A DNA stretch of 62,386 nt from Kitasatospora xanthocidica (GCF_014656195.1 NZ_BNBY01000038.1:1-62386); one strand, 5' to 3'. Shown: positions 1 through 7,150, counted from the stretch's first letter. The notes: generated by a model from the letters alone, not told the origin. Numbers and translations are program-made.

Positions 1-59
1 TCACAGCGCCGATGGTACTGCAGGGGGGACCCTGTGGGAGAGTAGGACGCCGCCGAACA
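1..59 (+). rRNA. 5S ribosomal RNA, 3' end only (partial)
   Basis: The first bases (GCCGATGGTACTGCAGGGGG, then the CCTGTGGGAGAGTAGGACGCC block) are the 3' half of an actinobacterial 5S rRNA. The 5' part lies outside the window. An rRNA operon on the plus strand therefore ends here, followed at once by a strong hairpin. Confidence 0.93.
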
Positions 60-70
60 ATCTTTCTGAA

Positions 71-103
71 GAACCCCCATCCGGATCCCGGATGGGGGTT
101 CTT
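71..103 (+). terminator. rRNA operon terminator hairpin
   Basis: A perfect inverted repeat, AACCCCCATCCGG / CCGGATGGGGGTT with a 3-nt loop, follows the 5S end and is followed by TCTTCGC. Its position directly after the 5S gene marks it as the rrn terminator. Confidence 0.9.
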
Positions 104-118
104 CGCATTTCTCGGTAA

Positions 119-457
119 AGAGCCAGTCGGCACGAGCTCGACCGCCTGGTCGAGGTGGTGCAGGACGGGCTCACGAAGTGCAGTGCGCCCGCGGAGTCGT
201 TGTGGGCTCTGGACTGGCAGCACACCTGCTACCGGCTCCGCCCCGACCTTCGGGGGAAGGAGCAGTGGCCGCTCAGCCCGTATCCGGACGGGGACTACTA
301 CATCTACCTCGCGGACGATCTCCGGTTCGGAACTTTCGGCCATCCCTGGGAGCACACGCTCTGCGTGTTCGGCGCTGAACTCCTGGACGAGATTGAGGAG
401 AAGGTTGGCGAACTGCTCCAGCGGGTCGTCCGCCGCGACGGCCAGCCCGTGCGGTGA
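119..457 (+). pseudogene. 5'-truncated DUF2716 protein remnant
   Basis: The open frame starts right after a TAA at 116-118 and ends at 457. It carries the C-terminal DUF2716 signature (ALDWQH, CYR, DGDYYIYLA, GTFGHPWEHTLCVFG). The family N-terminal half is missing. The only starts are internal GTGs at 155/158, and the codons just upstream (ELDRLVE) still read like family sequence. I infer a gene truncated at its 5' end, probably by a rearrangement beside the rRNA operon. A short functional protein from GTG 155 (100 aa) cannot be excluded. Confidence 0.6.
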
Positions 458-510
458 GGTACAACTCCGCCCGCTCGCCGAAGCGGCGAGCGGGCGGGGG
501 AGTGGTGGGG

Positions 511-711
511 TCAGATGAGGTGGTCGAACTCGCCGGCCTTGGCGCCCAGGATGAAGGCACGGAGCTTGGCGGTCGAGGAGGTGATGACGACGGAAGCGTC
601 GTCGGACTCCCGGAGATGGCGTAGGCCGCCGATGCCAATGGCAACCTCTAGGCAGCTGTTTCCTGCATCTCCGCCGCTGAACGATGACTTCTGCCATGAG
701 AGTTCGGTCAT
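511..711 (-). CDS. DUF397 domain protein (tandem copy 2)
   Basis: A 66-aa protein starting at ATG 711. It has the DUF397 pattern: W-x-K-S-S-[FY]-S near the N-terminus, a conserved C/E pair (CLEV), the R-[DE]-S core (RHLRESDD) and a C-terminal F region. About 70% of residues (46/66) match the DUF397 protein encoded 28 bp upstream, so this is a recent tandem duplicate. DUF397 proteins accompany XRE/DUF5753 regulators in Streptomyces (the WhiJ family). It is third in the order XRE - DUF397 - DUF397 on this strand. Confidence 0.85.
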   Translation of the reverse strand: MTELSWQKSSFSGGDAGNSCLEVAIGIGGLRHLRESDDASVVITSSTAKLRAFILGAKAGEFDHLI

Positions 712-739
712 TTGTAGCACCTCTGGGCACGGGTGGGGT

Positions 740-940
740 TCAGATGAGGTGGTCGAACTCGCCGGCCTTGGCGCCGAGGACGAAGGCACGGAGCTTGGCG
801 GTCGAGGTGGTGACGATGACGGAAGGGTCATCGGACTCCCGGAGGTGGCGGATGTCATCGACTCCGGCGGCAAGCTCAATGCAGGTGCTTCCGCCATCAG
901 CGTTGCTGAAGGATGACTTCTGCCAGGCCAGGTGGGACAT
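740..940 (-). CDS. DUF397 domain protein (tandem copy 1)
   Basis: A 66-aa protein starting at ATG 940, 10 bp downstream of the XRE regulator stop. WQKSSFS, a CIEL segment and RHLRESDD mark it as DUF397. The C-terminal third (TSTAKLRAF...GEFDHLI) is nearly identical to the next gene. In this family the small protein is the partner of the adjacent XRE/DUF5753 regulator and modulates it; that partnership is inferred here from adjacency. Confidence 0.88.
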   Translation of the reverse strand: MSHLAWQKSSFSNADGGSTCIELAAGVDDIRHLRESDDPSVIVTTSTAKLRAFVLGAKAGEFDHLI

Positions 941-950
941 CGGGTGCCTT

Positions 951-1838
951 TCAGTGCTGGAGTTCGTAGAGAATGTGTTGAAGGAGCCCCCAGGAATCGC
1001 GAGAGCTGTCACGCCGAGGCTTGGTGGTGTCCACGACGGGTAGCGCGTGATCCCGGGCCTCTTGAAACATCTGGTGGTAAGCCGCCACGTCGTCCGGATC
1101 ACCAAGGTGAACCGCCCGCTTCGGTCCGTCCAGGATGATGGTGGAGAGGTCTGTGCAACCAGGGTCGCAGATCAGGAACGCGCCAGCGTAGGGCGCTCGT
1201 CCCAAGGCGTCGAACGGCAAGATCTCGATCGTGACATTGGGGAGTTCTGCCATGTCTACGAGGTGGAGGAGTTGCTCCCGCATCACGGACTTGCCGGCGA
1301 ACTGCATGCGAAGAGCTGCCTCATGAATGACGTACCGAAACTGCCGCTGCTTGCTGTCGGTGATGATGCGCTGACGTTGCAGGCGGAACTCAATGGCCGT
1401 GGCTGTGTCCCAACGGCCATCCTTGTAGGCGCCTTTGTAGATCGCTTCAACGTAGCCCGGAACCTGCAGCGTGCCGGGAATGTACAGCGCGTCGAAGACA
1501 GCGAAGGCCTCTGAGCGGTCTTCCGCTTCTGCGAGATCCAGGGCGAGCGCCGGAACCTTGCCCTTGAAGGCGCTCCACCAACCCTTGCCGTTGCTCGTTC
1601 CGAGACCGTGCAGAAGCTTGGAATAGGTCCCATCCGTGCACCCATAGGCTTCGAGCAGGATGGTCAGGCGCTCCGGATCGAGTCCGGTCCGTGCGGCCTC
1701 GATGTGGCTGAGTTGCGGCCCGGCGATGCCGATGAGGGCGCCAGCATCCTTGACCGACAAGCTGGCGGCCTCGCGCAACCTCCTCAGCTCAGCGCCGAAC
1801 CGTCGCTGTCGCTCGCTGATTTGGGTCCTGAGTGCCAA
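951..1838 (-). CDS. XRE-family regulator with DUF5753 sensor domain (WhiJ-like)
   Basis: A DNA-binding regulator of about 295 aa. Residues about 10-65 form an XRE helix-turn-helix (RRFGAELRRLRE, ...SLSVKDAGALIGI, SHIEAARTG). Residues about 95-275 match DUF5753 (PGTLQVPGY, IHEAALR, LPFDALGRAPY). I chose the TTG at 1838 because AAGGA lies six bases upstream; a GTG at 1877 would add 13 residues but has no ribosome binding site. It heads an operon with two DUF397 genes and faces an RsbW-like ATPase gene across 241 bp, the usual layout of WhiJ-type loci, which influence development in Streptomyces. Confidence 0.88.
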   Translation of the reverse strand: MALRTQISERQRRFGAELRRLREAASLSVKDAGALIGIAGPQLSHIEAARTGLDPERLTILLEAYGCTDGTYSKLLHGLGTSNGKGWWSAFKGKVPALALDLAEAEDRSEAFAVFDALYIPGTLQVPGYVEAIYKGAYKDGRWDTATAIEFRLQRQRIITDSKQRQFRYVIHEAALRMQFAGKSVMREQLLHLVDMAELPNVTIEILPFDALGRAPYAGAFLICDPGCTDLSTIILDGPKRAVHLGDPDDVAAYHQMFQEARDHALPVVDTTKPRRDSSRDSWGLLQHILYELQH

Positions 1839-2079
1839 GGGGGATTCCTTCCATGTTGGGCCAGTCTCCACCCACACGAGTGAGCTTAGCCAAGTTGGTC
1901 GAGCTATCTCGGCGATCAGGTTGCACGCGTGTGACTGTCGGCTCTACTCTCAGTGTTGCACCGATCACATGACGGAGCGTCAGTAACGCCTGCTTTTCGC
2001 ACCGCAGAGCAGCCTTACCGGGCCTTGCTCACGGCGACTCTCCGTCGATCACCCCTCCTCTCCCTTTCCTGGGGGTCTC

Positions 2080-2448
2080 ATGCGTGCCTGCAACCCTCCC
2101 GACTGGTCCACCGCTCGTGCCGAGCTCTCCGACCTCCTCGCCTCCGCCGGGTGGCCGCCCTCTCTGATCTCCGACGCCGAGCTCGCACTCCACGAACTCT
2201 TCGTCAATGCCTGGCGCCACGCGGGGAGTCCGGCTCCCATGGTCACCGTCGTCCTCTCCGACCGGCGCCTCCGCGTCTCGGTCTGCGACGACAGCCCGGT
2301 TCTTCCCGGCGAGCCCTGCCCGCCCGCGGACCCGCTCTCCCTCTCTGGCCGGGGCCTCCACCTCGTCCGTGCCCTCACCCACCGGTTCGGCGCCGACCCC
2401 CGTAAGCAGGGCAAGGCTGTCTGGTTTGAGCTGGAGGCCGCCGCGTGA
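2080..2448 (+). CDS. RsbW-like ATP-binding protein (HATPase_c_2)
   Basis: A 122-aa single-domain GHKL ATPase resembling anti-sigma factor kinases. The N-box is ALHELFVNAWRHA (E39, N43), the G1 box is VCDDS (D70), and the G2 box is SGRGLHLV at 89-96. Such proteins bind or phosphorylate anti-anti-sigma factors, but no partner gene is adjacent. Stand-alone HATPases of this type commonly sit next to XRE/DUF397 genes in streptomycetes, as here. Its stop overlaps the next gene's GTG by 4 bp. Confidence 0.85.
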   Translation: MRACNPPDWSTARAELSDLLASAGWPPSLISDAELALHELFVNAWRHAGSPAPMVTVVLSDRRLRVSVCDDSPVLPGEPCPPADPLSLSGRGLHLVRALTHRFGADPRKQGKAVWFELEAAA

Positions 2449-2702
2449 ACCGCCGGCGCCTCCCTATGCAGCCGACCGACCCCCGGATCCGGGCCTACAG
2501 CGACGCCCACATCCGCACGCTCCTCGCAGAACTCCACGAGCGCGGCAGGAAGTTCGGCCTGCTCTTCCCCTCCGCGACCACGGACAAGACCCTCGATGGC
2601 CGCGTCCTGGTCTGCTTCAACACCGCGCCGGCGTCGACTCTCCTGAACCTCCTCACCCTCCTCCTCGACGCCGACCGTGAGCGCCCGCCGTGCGGTTCCT
2701 GA
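2445..2702 (+). CDS. hypothetical protein, translationally coupled
   Basis: An 85-aa product starting at a GTG that overlaps the upstream stop (GTGA); an ATG at 2466 is an alternative start. I recognise no domain. The central part (ATTDKTLDGRVLVCFNT) looks like a small globular fold and there is no membrane segment. Overlaps on both sides place it inside a four-gene operon with the RsbW-like ATPase. Confidence 0.6.
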   Translation: MNRRRLPMQPTDPRIRAYSDAHIRTLLAELHERGRKFGLLFPSATTDKTLDGRVLVCFNTAPASTLLNLLTLLLDADRERPPCGS

Positions 2703-2812
2703 TCGTCGTCGCCTTCCTCACTCTCCTCGCCCTGGCGATGGCCACCGTCGTCCTGGGCGTCATCACCGCACTCAATGTTGCAAGGCCCGACGAAGAGGAG
2801 CCCTCCCGATGA
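2690..2812 (+). CDS. 40-aa single-pass membrane peptide
   Basis: A short gene starting at GTG 2690, 13 bases inside the end of the previous gene, and stopping at 2810-2812 in an ATGA overlap with the next. The product is about 28 residues of continuous hydrophobic helix (VRFLIVVAFLTLLALAMAT...) followed by an acidic tail (RPDEEEPSR). Coupling on both ends and the clean membrane-peptide composition argue that it is translated. Function unknown; it may anchor or sense for the cassette. Confidence 0.6.
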   Translation: MRFLIVVAFLTLLALAMATVVLGVITALNVARPDEEEPSR

Positions 2813-3108
2813 CGACGACGGACCCCGCGCACGACTCGGTCGCCAACGCCCTTGCCGCTGCCCAGTACGCCGTCGCGGCCGCGTTCAACACGTTCTCCGC
2901 CGCCTCCGTCACCCCGCCCGTCCCCGACGACTTCGACTGGCCCGCCCTGGAGAACTTCATCCACCACCTGGGCTTCGCCGCCGACGACTCCGAGACGGCC
3001 CTCAACCTCTACCGGCTCCTCTTCGCCGTCCAGCGGATCGCCTACCGGGAGGCCGCCGGCCGTAACTCCCCCTGGCTCGCCACCCGCCTCAACCCGCGCT
3101 CCCACTGA
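2809..3108 (+). CDS. hypothetical protein, last gene of the cassette
   Basis: A 99-aa protein from the ATG of an ATGA overlap with the membrane peptide gene. It is predicted to be helical, with an alanine-rich N-terminal helix (VANALAAAQYAVAAAFNTF) and an acidic/aromatic centre (DDFDWPALENF). I recognise no family. It is the last of four overlapping genes and is followed by a strong hairpin. Confidence 0.7.
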   Translation: MTTTDPAHDSVANALAAAQYAVAAAFNTFSAASVTPPVPDDFDWPALENFIHHLGFAADDSETALNLYRLLFAVQRIAYREAAGRNSPWLATRLNPRSH

Positions 3109-3111
3109 GCC

Positions 3112-3169
3112 GATGTTGCCAAGCAACATCTCCGCCCGGTGCCGCGCTACGAACGCGCGGCACCGGGCG
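3112..3169 (+). terminator. terminator hairpin with upstream small palindrome
   Basis: An 8-bp inverted repeat, GATGTTGC/GCAACATC (3112-3130), precedes a 14-bp perfect stem, CGCCCGGTGCCGCG / CGCGGCACCGGGCG (3133-3146/3156-3169). It lies in the convergent gap between the plus-strand cassette and the minus-strand ECF operon, so it may serve both directions. Confidence 0.7.
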
Positions 3170-3182
3170 AAGACGGTCTTGG

Positions 3183-3500
3183 TCAGCGATGGGTTGAGGC
3201 GTGCACGAGAGCCTGTCCTGCCTCCCCCTTGCCGGCGACGGTCAGCCTGCACTGGCCGTCCTCGCAGGAGCGCTCCAGGCGCCCCCGGGAGATGGTCTGC
3301 ATCAGGCCGATGGCCCAGCACATCGGGCACCCGCGCAACGCGAGCAGGCCGGCCGGCAGGAGCAGCAGGCTGACCGGCCCGACGACCGGCAGGAGTGCCA
3401 CCGAGCCCACCAGCGCGCCGAAGCCCACCGCGCCGCGCGTCAGGTGCCGGGGCAGCGTCGCGCTGGCGAAGTCGGGGCCGTCAGCCTTCGTTCGGTTCAT
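3183..3500 (-). CDS. small cysteine-containing membrane protein (DUF2892-like), ECF-associated
   Basis: A 105-aa protein. ATG 3500 has GGAGGA five bases upstream; a GTG at 3512 is also in frame. Residues about 22-56 form one or two membrane helices, followed by a CPMC motif (C58, C61) and a CEDGQC pair (C79, C84). The fold resembles DUF2892 inner-membrane proteins. The start lies inside the 3' end of the ECF sigma gene, so the two are translationally coupled. It takes the position normally held by an anti-sigma factor, but shows no zinc anti-sigma (HxxxCxxC) motif. Confidence 0.7.
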   Translation of the reverse strand: MNRTKADGPDFASATLPRHLTRGAVGFGALVGSVALLPVVGPVSLLLLPAGLLALRGCPMCWAIGLMQTISRGRLERSCEDGQCRLTVAGKGEAGQALVHASTHR

Positions 3501-4083
3501 GGCTTCCTCCACGAGCTGGGTCGGGTGTGGTGCCGAGCGTGTGCCGGACCGCTGCGCGGGCCCGGTGCAGGCGTGACTTCATCGCCGCCGTGCTGAGGCC
3601 CAGCGCCTCGGCGACCGTTCGGCCGCTGTGGCCCTGGATGTCCCGCATGATCAGCACCCGGCGCTGGTCGGGTGGCAGGGCGGCGACCGCCGCCGCCACC
3701 CTGCCCGCGTCCAGTTGCCGCAGTGCCTCGTCCTCGGCCGAGTCCACGACGACGTTCACCACGGCGTCCACGACGGCGTCCGGAGCCAGGGGGGAGTGCC
3801 GCGTCAGCGTCCGCGCGCGGCGCAGACACTCGTTGCGGACGATTCTGAACATCCACGACGCCAGTGCGCCGGAGGCCCGCAGCATCCCGATCTTGCGGTA
3901 GAGGATGATCAGGGCCTCCTGCGCCGCGTCCTCGGCGTCCTGAGGGGTCACGCACAGGGAGTGGGCGAAGCGCCGCACGCTCGGATGCGCGCTCTCCACC
4001 AGCGCCGCGATCGCGTCGACGTCACCGCCCTGCGCGGCGACGGTCAGCTGTTCGCCGGGCCAGGCCGTGTCAGCCACGCCCAC
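3481..4083 (-). CDS. ECF-type RNA polymerase sigma factor
   Basis: A 200-aa sigma-70 family protein. Region 2 spans about residues 28-92 (DAEDAAQEALIILYRKI, ASWMFRIVRNECLRR). Region 4 spans about 130-185, with LPPDQRRVLIMRDIQGHS and a helix-turn-helix (TVAEALGLSTAAMKSRLHRAR). The start is GTG 4083; a second GTG two codons in is possible. It probably directs a small regulon in response to an envelope or redox signal. It overlaps a downstream membrane protein gene and an upstream tiny ORF. Confidence 0.9.
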   Translation of the reverse strand: MGVADTAWPGEQLTVAAQGGDVDAIAALVESAHPSVRRFAHSLCVTPQDAEDAAQEALIILYRKIGMLRASGALASWMFRIVRNECLRRARTLTRHSPLAPDAVVDAVVNVVVDSAEDEALRQLDAGRVAAAVAALPPDQRRVLIMRDIQGHSGRTVAEALGLSTAAMKSRLHRARAAVRHTLGTTPDPARGGSHEPNEG

Positions 4084-4159
4084 CTCGCCTGCGCTTCAGG
4101 ACGAGCACGCAGGTGCAGAGGAGCACCGCGCCGACAGCGACACCGATACCGATGATCAC
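4070..4159 (-). CDS. putative 29-aa membrane peptide upstream of ECF sigma
   Basis: A GTG at 4159 preceded by GGAGG opens a 29-codon frame encoding one hydrophobic helix (VIIGIGVAVGAVLLCTCVLVL) and a basic tail (KRRRGGRG). It ends 14 bp inside the sigma factor gene. The ribosome binding site and composition suggest a translated membrane peptide or a leader that couples translation of the sigma gene. It is too short for certainty. Confidence 0.42.
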   Translation of the reverse strand: MIIGIGVAVGAVLLCTCVLVLKRRRGGRG

Positions 4160-4344
4160 GACAACCTCCAGGTCATGGCCCGACGTTCGTCGGTCCGGCC
4201 ATAAGAGGCACGAACCCGGGAAAAGGATTCAGCCCGCGCCCGGAATGACCGGACGCGTGCCCCGGAGGGCGCCTTCCCGGCACCGGGCACTACGGTGCGA
4301 CCGTGATCAATGACGCGGTTCCGCCCCGAGAAGCCTGACGCCCC

Positions 4345-4782
4345 ATGGACACGATCGACCACGCCTGGGACTGGTGGGACGCCGCCATCGAGGACGCCCA
4401 GGAGGGCCGCTGGACCCGCACCCTCACCGAACGCCGGGCGATGGACGACCTCGCCGCCGCGGCCCCCGGGTACGTACCGCCGTCCACCGAACTCCCCTGG
4501 AGCTTCCGCCTGGGCCGTATCGCCGCCTGGGCGGAGCTGCTCCGGCCCGTCGCCCGGGCCGGCGGCTGGGAGCTCGCGGCCGTCACCGGCGCCGCCCCGC
4601 CTCGGCCGGCGGGCATGGCGGAACTGCTCTCCGCCATTCACGCGGTCGGCGAGCTGGGCGAGACCTGGCTGCGGCGGCTCCCCGCCGACGGCCCGCCACC
4701 GTCCCGCACGGTCGTCCGGGCCGAGTCCTTCCTCTTCGGCCCGGGCACCGTCGAGGACCTCCGCCAGTTCTTCTACGACTGA
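4345..4782 (+). CDS. hypothetical protein
   Basis: A 145-aa acidic, tryptophan-rich soluble protein from ATG 4345 with no recognised domain. It begins MDTIDHAWDWWDAA and ends in an aromatic tail (RQFFYD). It lies 23 bp upstream of the next gene in the same direction and may form an operon with the two genes downstream. Confidence 0.7.
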   Translation: MDTIDHAWDWWDAAIEDAQEGRWTRTLTERRAMDDLAAAAPGYVPPSTELPWSFRLGRIAAWAELLRPVARAGGWELAAVTGAAPPRPAGMAELLSAIHAVGELGETWLRRLPADGPPPSRTVVRAESFLFGPGTVEDLRQFFYD

Positions 4783-4805
4783 ACCAAACCCGTAGCCTGC
4801 ACGCT

Positions 4806-5087
4806 GTGACGACTCCCTGGCCTGACGAAGCCACCTTTGCCCGCGGCGAGCGGGTGGCGCTGACCACCCCGGACCCGCCCCGGCCCGAACTCGGCCACCT
4901 GGGCGCGGAGATCCTGGGCACCCGGGGTGTGGTCCGCGAATGCGTCGTCAAGGCCGACGACCGCGACGGCAGCCACGTCGGGCCCGTCTACTACGTCGAG
5001 ACCGAGGACGGCAGCCCCTGGTACCTGCGGCCGGAGTTCCTGGTCTCCCTCGACCCCACCTCCGCCTCCGGGACGACAACCGGGTGA
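4806..5087 (+). CDS. hypothetical protein
   Basis: A 93-aa protein from GTG 4806. It resembles a small beta-barrel such as an SH3-like or DUF1918-like fold (GERVALTTPDPP, RGVVRECVVK, GPVYYVETEDGSPWYLRPEFL). No family is certain. Its stop overlaps the next gene's GTG (GTGA), so it is coupled to it. Confidence 0.68.
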   Translation: MTTPWPDEATFARGERVALTTPDPPRPELGHLGAEILGTRGVVRECVVKADDRDGSHVGPVYYVETEDGSPWYLRPEFLVSLDPTSASGTTTG

Positions 5088-5746
5088 GACTGAGAGCGGA
5101 GCTCCACCGCGTCCACCTCGGCCGGGACGAGTACCGGGTGATCACCCCGGCGTGGCAGACCGACGGGACCTGCCTGTACGCGAGCCCGGACGGCTGGTTC
5201 ATGGAGCTGCAGGTCGATCCCCAGGGGGCCGGGGACCTCGCCACCGTCTGTGCTCTGGCCGCCCGCTCCCGGCATTCCCTCGTCCACCTGCCACTGCGTG
5301 CCGGCACCGGCCCGTCCGACCCGCCCGAGGACCGCCTGGACCGCCTGGACCTCCTGCTCGTCCACCACAGCCTGGGCTTCCCGGCGTCCCGCTGGAAGGA
5401 GGTCCGCGCCCGGCTGGGGGCCGGGACGCCGCACACCGTCGACCTCCCCGGCACCGACCTCCCGGCTGTGGAGGCCGTCGACCACGAGCGCCGCCACTTC
5501 GCGGGGTGGCGCGACGAACTCCGCTTCGCCGGTGCCGCCCACACCCTCGTCGTCACCGGGAGCCCCACGGCCTTCCGCTGGGCGGGCTCCCAGCTCCACG
5601 AGCTCGCCCGGGAGGCATCCGGGGGCCGCCCCGACGCGCACCACTGCCTCACGCTCACCCACGGGGGCTGGGGCTCCGGCCGTCCCGCCAAGGGCGTCCC
5701 GGGCAGCCTGCACGTCACCTGTGCCCCCGGTCGGAGCGTCGGCTGA
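5084..5746 (+). CDS. hypothetical protein
   Basis: A 220-aa soluble protein from GTG 5084, overlapping the previous stop by 4 bp. A central HSLGFPASRWKEVRARL and a C-terminal LVVTGSPTAFRWAG...HCLTLTHGGWGS give it a structured look, but I recognise no domain. It is last of the apparent three-gene operon and converges on the DinB gene. Confidence 0.68.
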   Translation: MRLRAELHRVHLGRDEYRVITPAWQTDGTCLYASPDGWFMELQVDPQGAGDLATVCALAARSRHSLVHLPLRAGTGPSDPPEDRLDRLDLLLVHHSLGFPASRWKEVRARLGAGTPHTVDLPGTDLPAVEAVDHERRHFAGWRDELRFAGAAHTLVVTGSPTAFRWAGSQLHELAREASGGRPDAHHCLTLTHGGWGSGRPAKGVPGSLHVTCAPGRSVG

Positions 5747-5758
5747 CCGGCGCATCGC

Positions 5759-6298
5759 CTATGTGCCAACGGCGTTGGGGGACATGTCCTCACCCAGTTC
5801 ACGGACGATGTCGAGATGACCCGCGTGGCGCGCGTACTCCTGCAGCACGTGGAAGAGGATCCACCCGAGCGACGGTGTCTGCTCCTGCTCGCCGCCCGCG
5901 CCGAACCGGCCTCCGGCGGCGCTGTCGGCGGCGAGGGACGTTCCGGTGACGATGGCCCGGGTCTGTTCGCCTCCGGCGTGCAGCGCCGCGATCAGCGTGC
6001 TCGCGGTCTCTTCCGGGCCCACGTGCCACCGGCCCGCCGCGTCCTTGTCGCCGTGCGGTTCCGGGACGGGCTCGCCCAGGAAGCCCCAGCGCAGCCACCG
6101 CCGTTCCATGTAGACCAGGTGCTTGAGCAGTTCCAGCGGGCTCCAGCCGGACGGCAGACGGCTGGTGCGCAGCTCGGCCTCGGGCATGTCCGCGATCTTG
6201 GCGGCGACCATCGCGCGGAGGTAGTCGAGGTAGCCGAGCAACAGGTCCTGGGGATCGGAGAGTTGCGGGCTCGGCTCGTGCGCGGCAGCTGGTGTCAT
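5759..6298 (-). CDS. DinB / DUF664 family protein
   Basis: A 179-aa protein from ATG 6298. It has the four-helix DinB/MST layout: DLLLGYLDYLRAMV, GWSPLELLKHLVYMERRW and a C-terminal VLQEYARHAGHLDIVRE. The three expected metal ligands are the histidines in KHLVYMERRW and YARHAGHLD. In actinobacteria such proteins are mycothiol- or bacillithiol-type transferases or of unknown function. There is no ribosome binding site before the start, so a leaderless mRNA is likely. Confidence 0.85.
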   Translation of the reverse strand: MTPAAAHEPSPQLSDPQDLLLGYLDYLRAMVAAKIADMPEAELRTSRLPSGWSPLELLKHLVYMERRWLRWGFLGEPVPEPHGDKDAAGRWHVGPEETASTLIAALHAGGEQTRAIVTGTSLAADSAAGGRFGAGGEQEQTPSLGWILFHVLQEYARHAGHLDIVRELGEDMSPNAVGT

Positions 6299-6324
6299 GG
6301 GGGGAATTCTGTGGGACGAGGCCC

Positions 6325-6359
6325 GGAGTGGGAAGTCGGCCCATCCGACTTCCCACTCC
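6325..6359 (-). repeat. 15-bp perfect palindromic stem-loop, copy A
   Basis: GGAGTGGGAAGTCGG (6325-6339) and its exact complement (6345-6359) flank CCCAT. It lies between dsbA (ending 6380) and the DinB gene (starting 6298), so it could terminate dsbA. An almost identical structure recurs at 9646-9684 in a divergent promoter region, so it may instead be a dispersed palindromic element. Confidence 0.8.
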
Positions 6360-6379
6360 ACCGCCCACTACTCCTTGGC

Positions 6380-7051
6380 CTACTCCTTGGCGGCGAGGGT
6401 CGTCAGCGGCAGCGCGACCCGGCTCTCCCAGGCCTGCTCCAGCGCGCGGGTGAACGTTTCGGCGGGCTGGGCGCCCGAGACGCCCAGGCGGCGGTCCAGG
6501 ACGAAGAAGGGCACGCCCGTCGCCCCCATCGCGCTCGCCGTCGTCTCGTCCTCGCGGACGGCGTCGGCGTAGGCCTCCGGGTCGGCGAGGACGGCGGCCG
6601 CGGCCTCGCCGTCCAGCCCGGCCTCGACGGCCAGCTCGACCAGCCGGCCGGCCTCGAACGCCGAGCGCTCCTCGGCGAAGTTGGCACGGTAGAGGGAGTC
6701 CAGCAGCTGCGCCTGCCGACCGTGCTCCTTGGCGAAGTGCAGCAGGCGGTGCATGTCGAAGGAGTTCGCCGCGTCCCGGCCCTCGCTCAGGTACGGCAGG
6801 CCCTCCCCGCGGGCGTTCTCGGCGATCCGGGCCTCCGCCGCCTCGGCCTCTCCCAGGCTCAGCCCGTACTTGGCGGCGATCAGCGGCACCACGGGGCGGG
6901 CGTCCTGCGGCGCGCGCGGGTCAAGCTCGAAGGAGCGGTGGACGACCTCGATCTCCTCGCGGTGCTCGAACCGCTCCAGCGCCCGCTCGAACCGCGCCTT
7001 GCCGATGTAGCACCACGGGCAGTTGATGTCGCTCCAGATCTCGACGCGCAC
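6380..7051 (-). CDS. DsbA family oxidoreductase, FrnE-like
   Basis: A 223-aa thioredoxin-fold protein with the active-site motif CPWC at residues 11-14 and a helical insertion (residues about 60-150) as in FrnE and DsbA-like isomerases. The cis-proline segment GVPFFVLDRR is near 180. There is no signal peptide, so it acts in the cytoplasm as a dithiol oxidase or isomerase. The start is GTG 7051 with GGAAGGAG upstream. Upstream lies an AT-rich inverted repeat (7118-7150), a likely operator. Confidence 0.9.
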   Translation of the reverse strand: MRVEIWSDINCPWCYIGKARFERALERFEHREEIEVVHRSFELDPRAPQDARPVVPLIAAKYGLSLGEAEAAEARIAENARGEGLPYLSEGRDAANSFDMHRLLHFAKEHGRQAQLLDSLYRANFAEERSAFEAGRLVELAVEAGLDGEAAAAVLADPEAYADAVREDETTASAMGATGVPFFVLDRRLGVSGAQPAETFTRALEQAWESRVALPLTTLAAKE

Positions 7052-7117
7052 GGGACCGCTCTCCTTCCATCGCGCAGGCCTCTCCCGCGCCGATCTCCTG
7101 TGCCAACGTGCTCGCGA

Positions 7118-7150
7118 ACCTGAATATTTCAGGACAAGAAATATTCAGGT
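7118..7150. promoter_or_regulatory. AT-rich 13-bp inverted repeat, putative operator of dsbA
   Basis: ACCTGAATATTTC (7118-7130) and its exact complement (7138-7150) are separated by 7 bp, and each arm is itself close to a palindrome. The AT richness is striking in this GC-rich DNA. There is no T tract, so an operator for the dsbA/frnE gene is more likely than a terminator. Three GGGAGCA units follow at 7153-7176. Confidence 0.6.

Noticed and set aside
3183..3512. Classical zinc-binding anti-sigma factor next to the ECF gene
   Set aside because: There is no HxxxCxxC motif and no cytoplasmic anti-sigma domain before the membrane helix. The cysteines follow the helices instead.
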